Shown here: one piece after another, positions 12,500 to 13,337 of the stretch | Numbering within the stretch: position 1 is the stretch's first letter | Layout: every line of letters begins with the position of its first letter | NCBI GenBank assembly: GCA_016875155.1 | Contig: VGSD01000023.1 | Coordinates: 1 to 13,337 of the forward strand | DNA: 13,337 nt | Source: Deltaproteobacteria bacterium | GTDB taxonomy: Bacteria > Desulfobacterota > BSN033 > UBA1163 | Direction of reading: 5' to 3' | Position numbers and translations under genes: made by a program | Notes under the pieces: model-generated | Told to the model about the DNA's origin: nothing | What the model saw: the letters and a program-made list of their open reading frames with translations, nothing else | The model's database searches: none

Positions 12500-13337
12500 T
12501 TATTCCTTCCGATCTTCTGGTTTTGGAACCGGTCTGTCCGCAGGGCCGTCATAATATTTGGGCCCCTGGATGGAGAGATCGAGAAGATTGATCATCTTCG
12601 TCGTCCGCGATGCCCTCCAGGCTTTTTCCCTTGTCATCTCCTCAATGGCATGAGCCCCGCAACTGAACCCGCGGCAGAGAACTCCAATGGCCCAGGCCGC
12701 TAGCGGACTGAATCCCAGGTCCATAAAGACCGAGTTGCCACCGCCGATCACGTTGGTCCAGACCTTCTTTCCATTGATCTTCTCAAACGCCTTCTCAATC
12801 TCAATCTGCAAATCGTGAAACTTTCCGGCGACTCCCAGGTCTCTTGCCATCTTCATAATCCGGATCGCTCTCGGATCGCCGTGAATATGCTGGGGCTGCC
12901 CCAGACCCATGATGTTCTTCCCTTTATGGTCTTTGACCAGTTGCTCAGCGATCTGCGCGAGGGTCCACCCATTTTTCTCACCCATGTCCATATATTTATG
13001 GACCATGATCCCGTGCAGATGCCCCGGACCATGAGCCTCGCCAAAAGTCATGATGCCTGCTGCAATGGCTGCATTGAGGGCCGGTCTTCCGGAGGCGCAG
13101 CATCTTGCGGTCAGCGTCGAAGGGGACATGGCATGTTCCATGAATTCCACCATAAAGAAGTTAAGCATCTTCTCTTCGTTAACCTTTGGAAGCCTCCCCT
13201 GGAAAAGCAGAAAAACGGCTGCCGCAAAGCTCCACCCTTTTTCAGCCATCTCCGTCGTATCGTACCCTCTCAGGACGATCTTATCTGCCGTCTTGTAGGC
13301 AATCGAGGTTTGCCAGTGGAACGGCTCCCTCCCTGTC
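12500..13337 (-). CDS. Citrate synthase / citryl-CoA lyase-like protein, 5' end beyond window
   Basis: The reading frame is open to the right window edge; upstream of the Met codon at 13249 it continues with ...YKTADKIVLRGYDTTE, a segment typical of the citrate synthase N-terminal region, so that Met is internal and 13337 is not the true start. The visible part follows the family: FQGRLP, MSPST, FGEAHGPGHLHG, DPRAIRIM and DLGFSP..A in order. Counting from that Met, His73 (AHGPG) retains the first catalytic His, but Gln118 in GLGQPQHIHGDPRA replaces the second (normally GHP or GHR), and Ile168 in NVIGGG replaces the catalytic Asp (normally NVDG). The reaction is therefore uncertain. It precedes the acylating dehydrogenase on the same strand, which suggests that the two share a CoA-thioester intermediate. 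Confidence 0.75.
   Translation of the reverse strand, partial: TGREPFHWQTSIAYKTADKIVLRGYDTTEMAEKGWSFAAAVFLLFQGRLPKVNEEKMLNFFMVEFMEHAMSPSTLTARCCASGRPALNAAIAAGIMTFGEAHGPGHLHGIMVHKYMDMGEKNGWTLAQIAEQLVKDHKGKNIMGLGQPQHIHGDPRAIRIMKMARDLGVAGKFHDLQIEIEKAFEKINGKKVWTNVIGGGNSVFMDLGFSPLAAWAIGVLCRGFSCGAHAIEEMTREKAWRASRTTKMINLLDLSIQGPKYYDGPADRPVPKPEDRKE

Noticed and set aside
12500..13249. Complete short citrate-synthase-like gene starting at 13249
   Set aside because: The frame stays open to the window edge with family-like residues, so the Met at 13249 is internal and the gene is only cut by the window.

Overview
The window looks like part of a bacterial chromosome, probably a Gram-negative anaerobe-like lineage. 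The substrate-binding protein has a signal peptide typical of periplasmic export, Shine-Dalgarno sites (AAAGGAGG-like) are strong, base composition is moderate, and the intergenic gaps carry C/G-rich palindromic repeats of a kind common in Desulfobacterota and other uncultivated groups. The taxonomic guess is inference only; no rRNA or tRNA gene is present.

Layout, right to left, because nearly every gene is on the minus strand: the 3' part of a citrate synthase/citryl-CoA lyase-like gene (cut by the window's right edge); a CoA-acylating aldehyde dehydrogenase; a single plus-strand LysR-type regulator; then a long minus-strand series made of a phosphonatase (PhnX)-like HAD hydrolase, two different class III PLP enzymes (one resembling taurine/omega-amino acid:pyruvate aminotransferases, one resembling glutamate-1-semialdehyde aminomutase), a three-gene ABC importer of the Fe3+/2-aminoethylphosphonate type (binding protein, fused double permease, ATPase), and a saccharopine-dehydrogenase-like NAD(P) oxidoreductase. 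At the far left a further minus-strand gene seems to start and run off the window. No gene-free stretch exceeds 300 bases; the gaps of 150-270 bases hold palindromic repeats and a few promoter-like sites, described below.

Working model (inference): the genes form an uptake and catabolic island for an aminoalkyl-phosphonate such as 2-aminoethylphosphonate, or a close analogue. The ABC importer takes up the amine, a class III PLP enzyme converts the amino group to an aldehyde, the PhnX-like hydrolase (with nucleophile Asp and a Lys aligned to the Schiff-base Lys of phosphonatase) cleaves the C-P bond, and the acylating dehydrogenase turns the resulting aldehyde into an acyl-CoA. The usual class V transaminase PhnW is absent. 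The main rival model is sulfonate use (taurine to sulfoacetaldehyde to sulfoacetyl-CoA), supported by the taurine-aminotransferase-like and SauS-like appearance of two enzymes but not by the HAD hydrolase. The citrate-synthase-like protein at the right edge lacks two of the three canonical catalytic residues and is the most unusual protein in the window.
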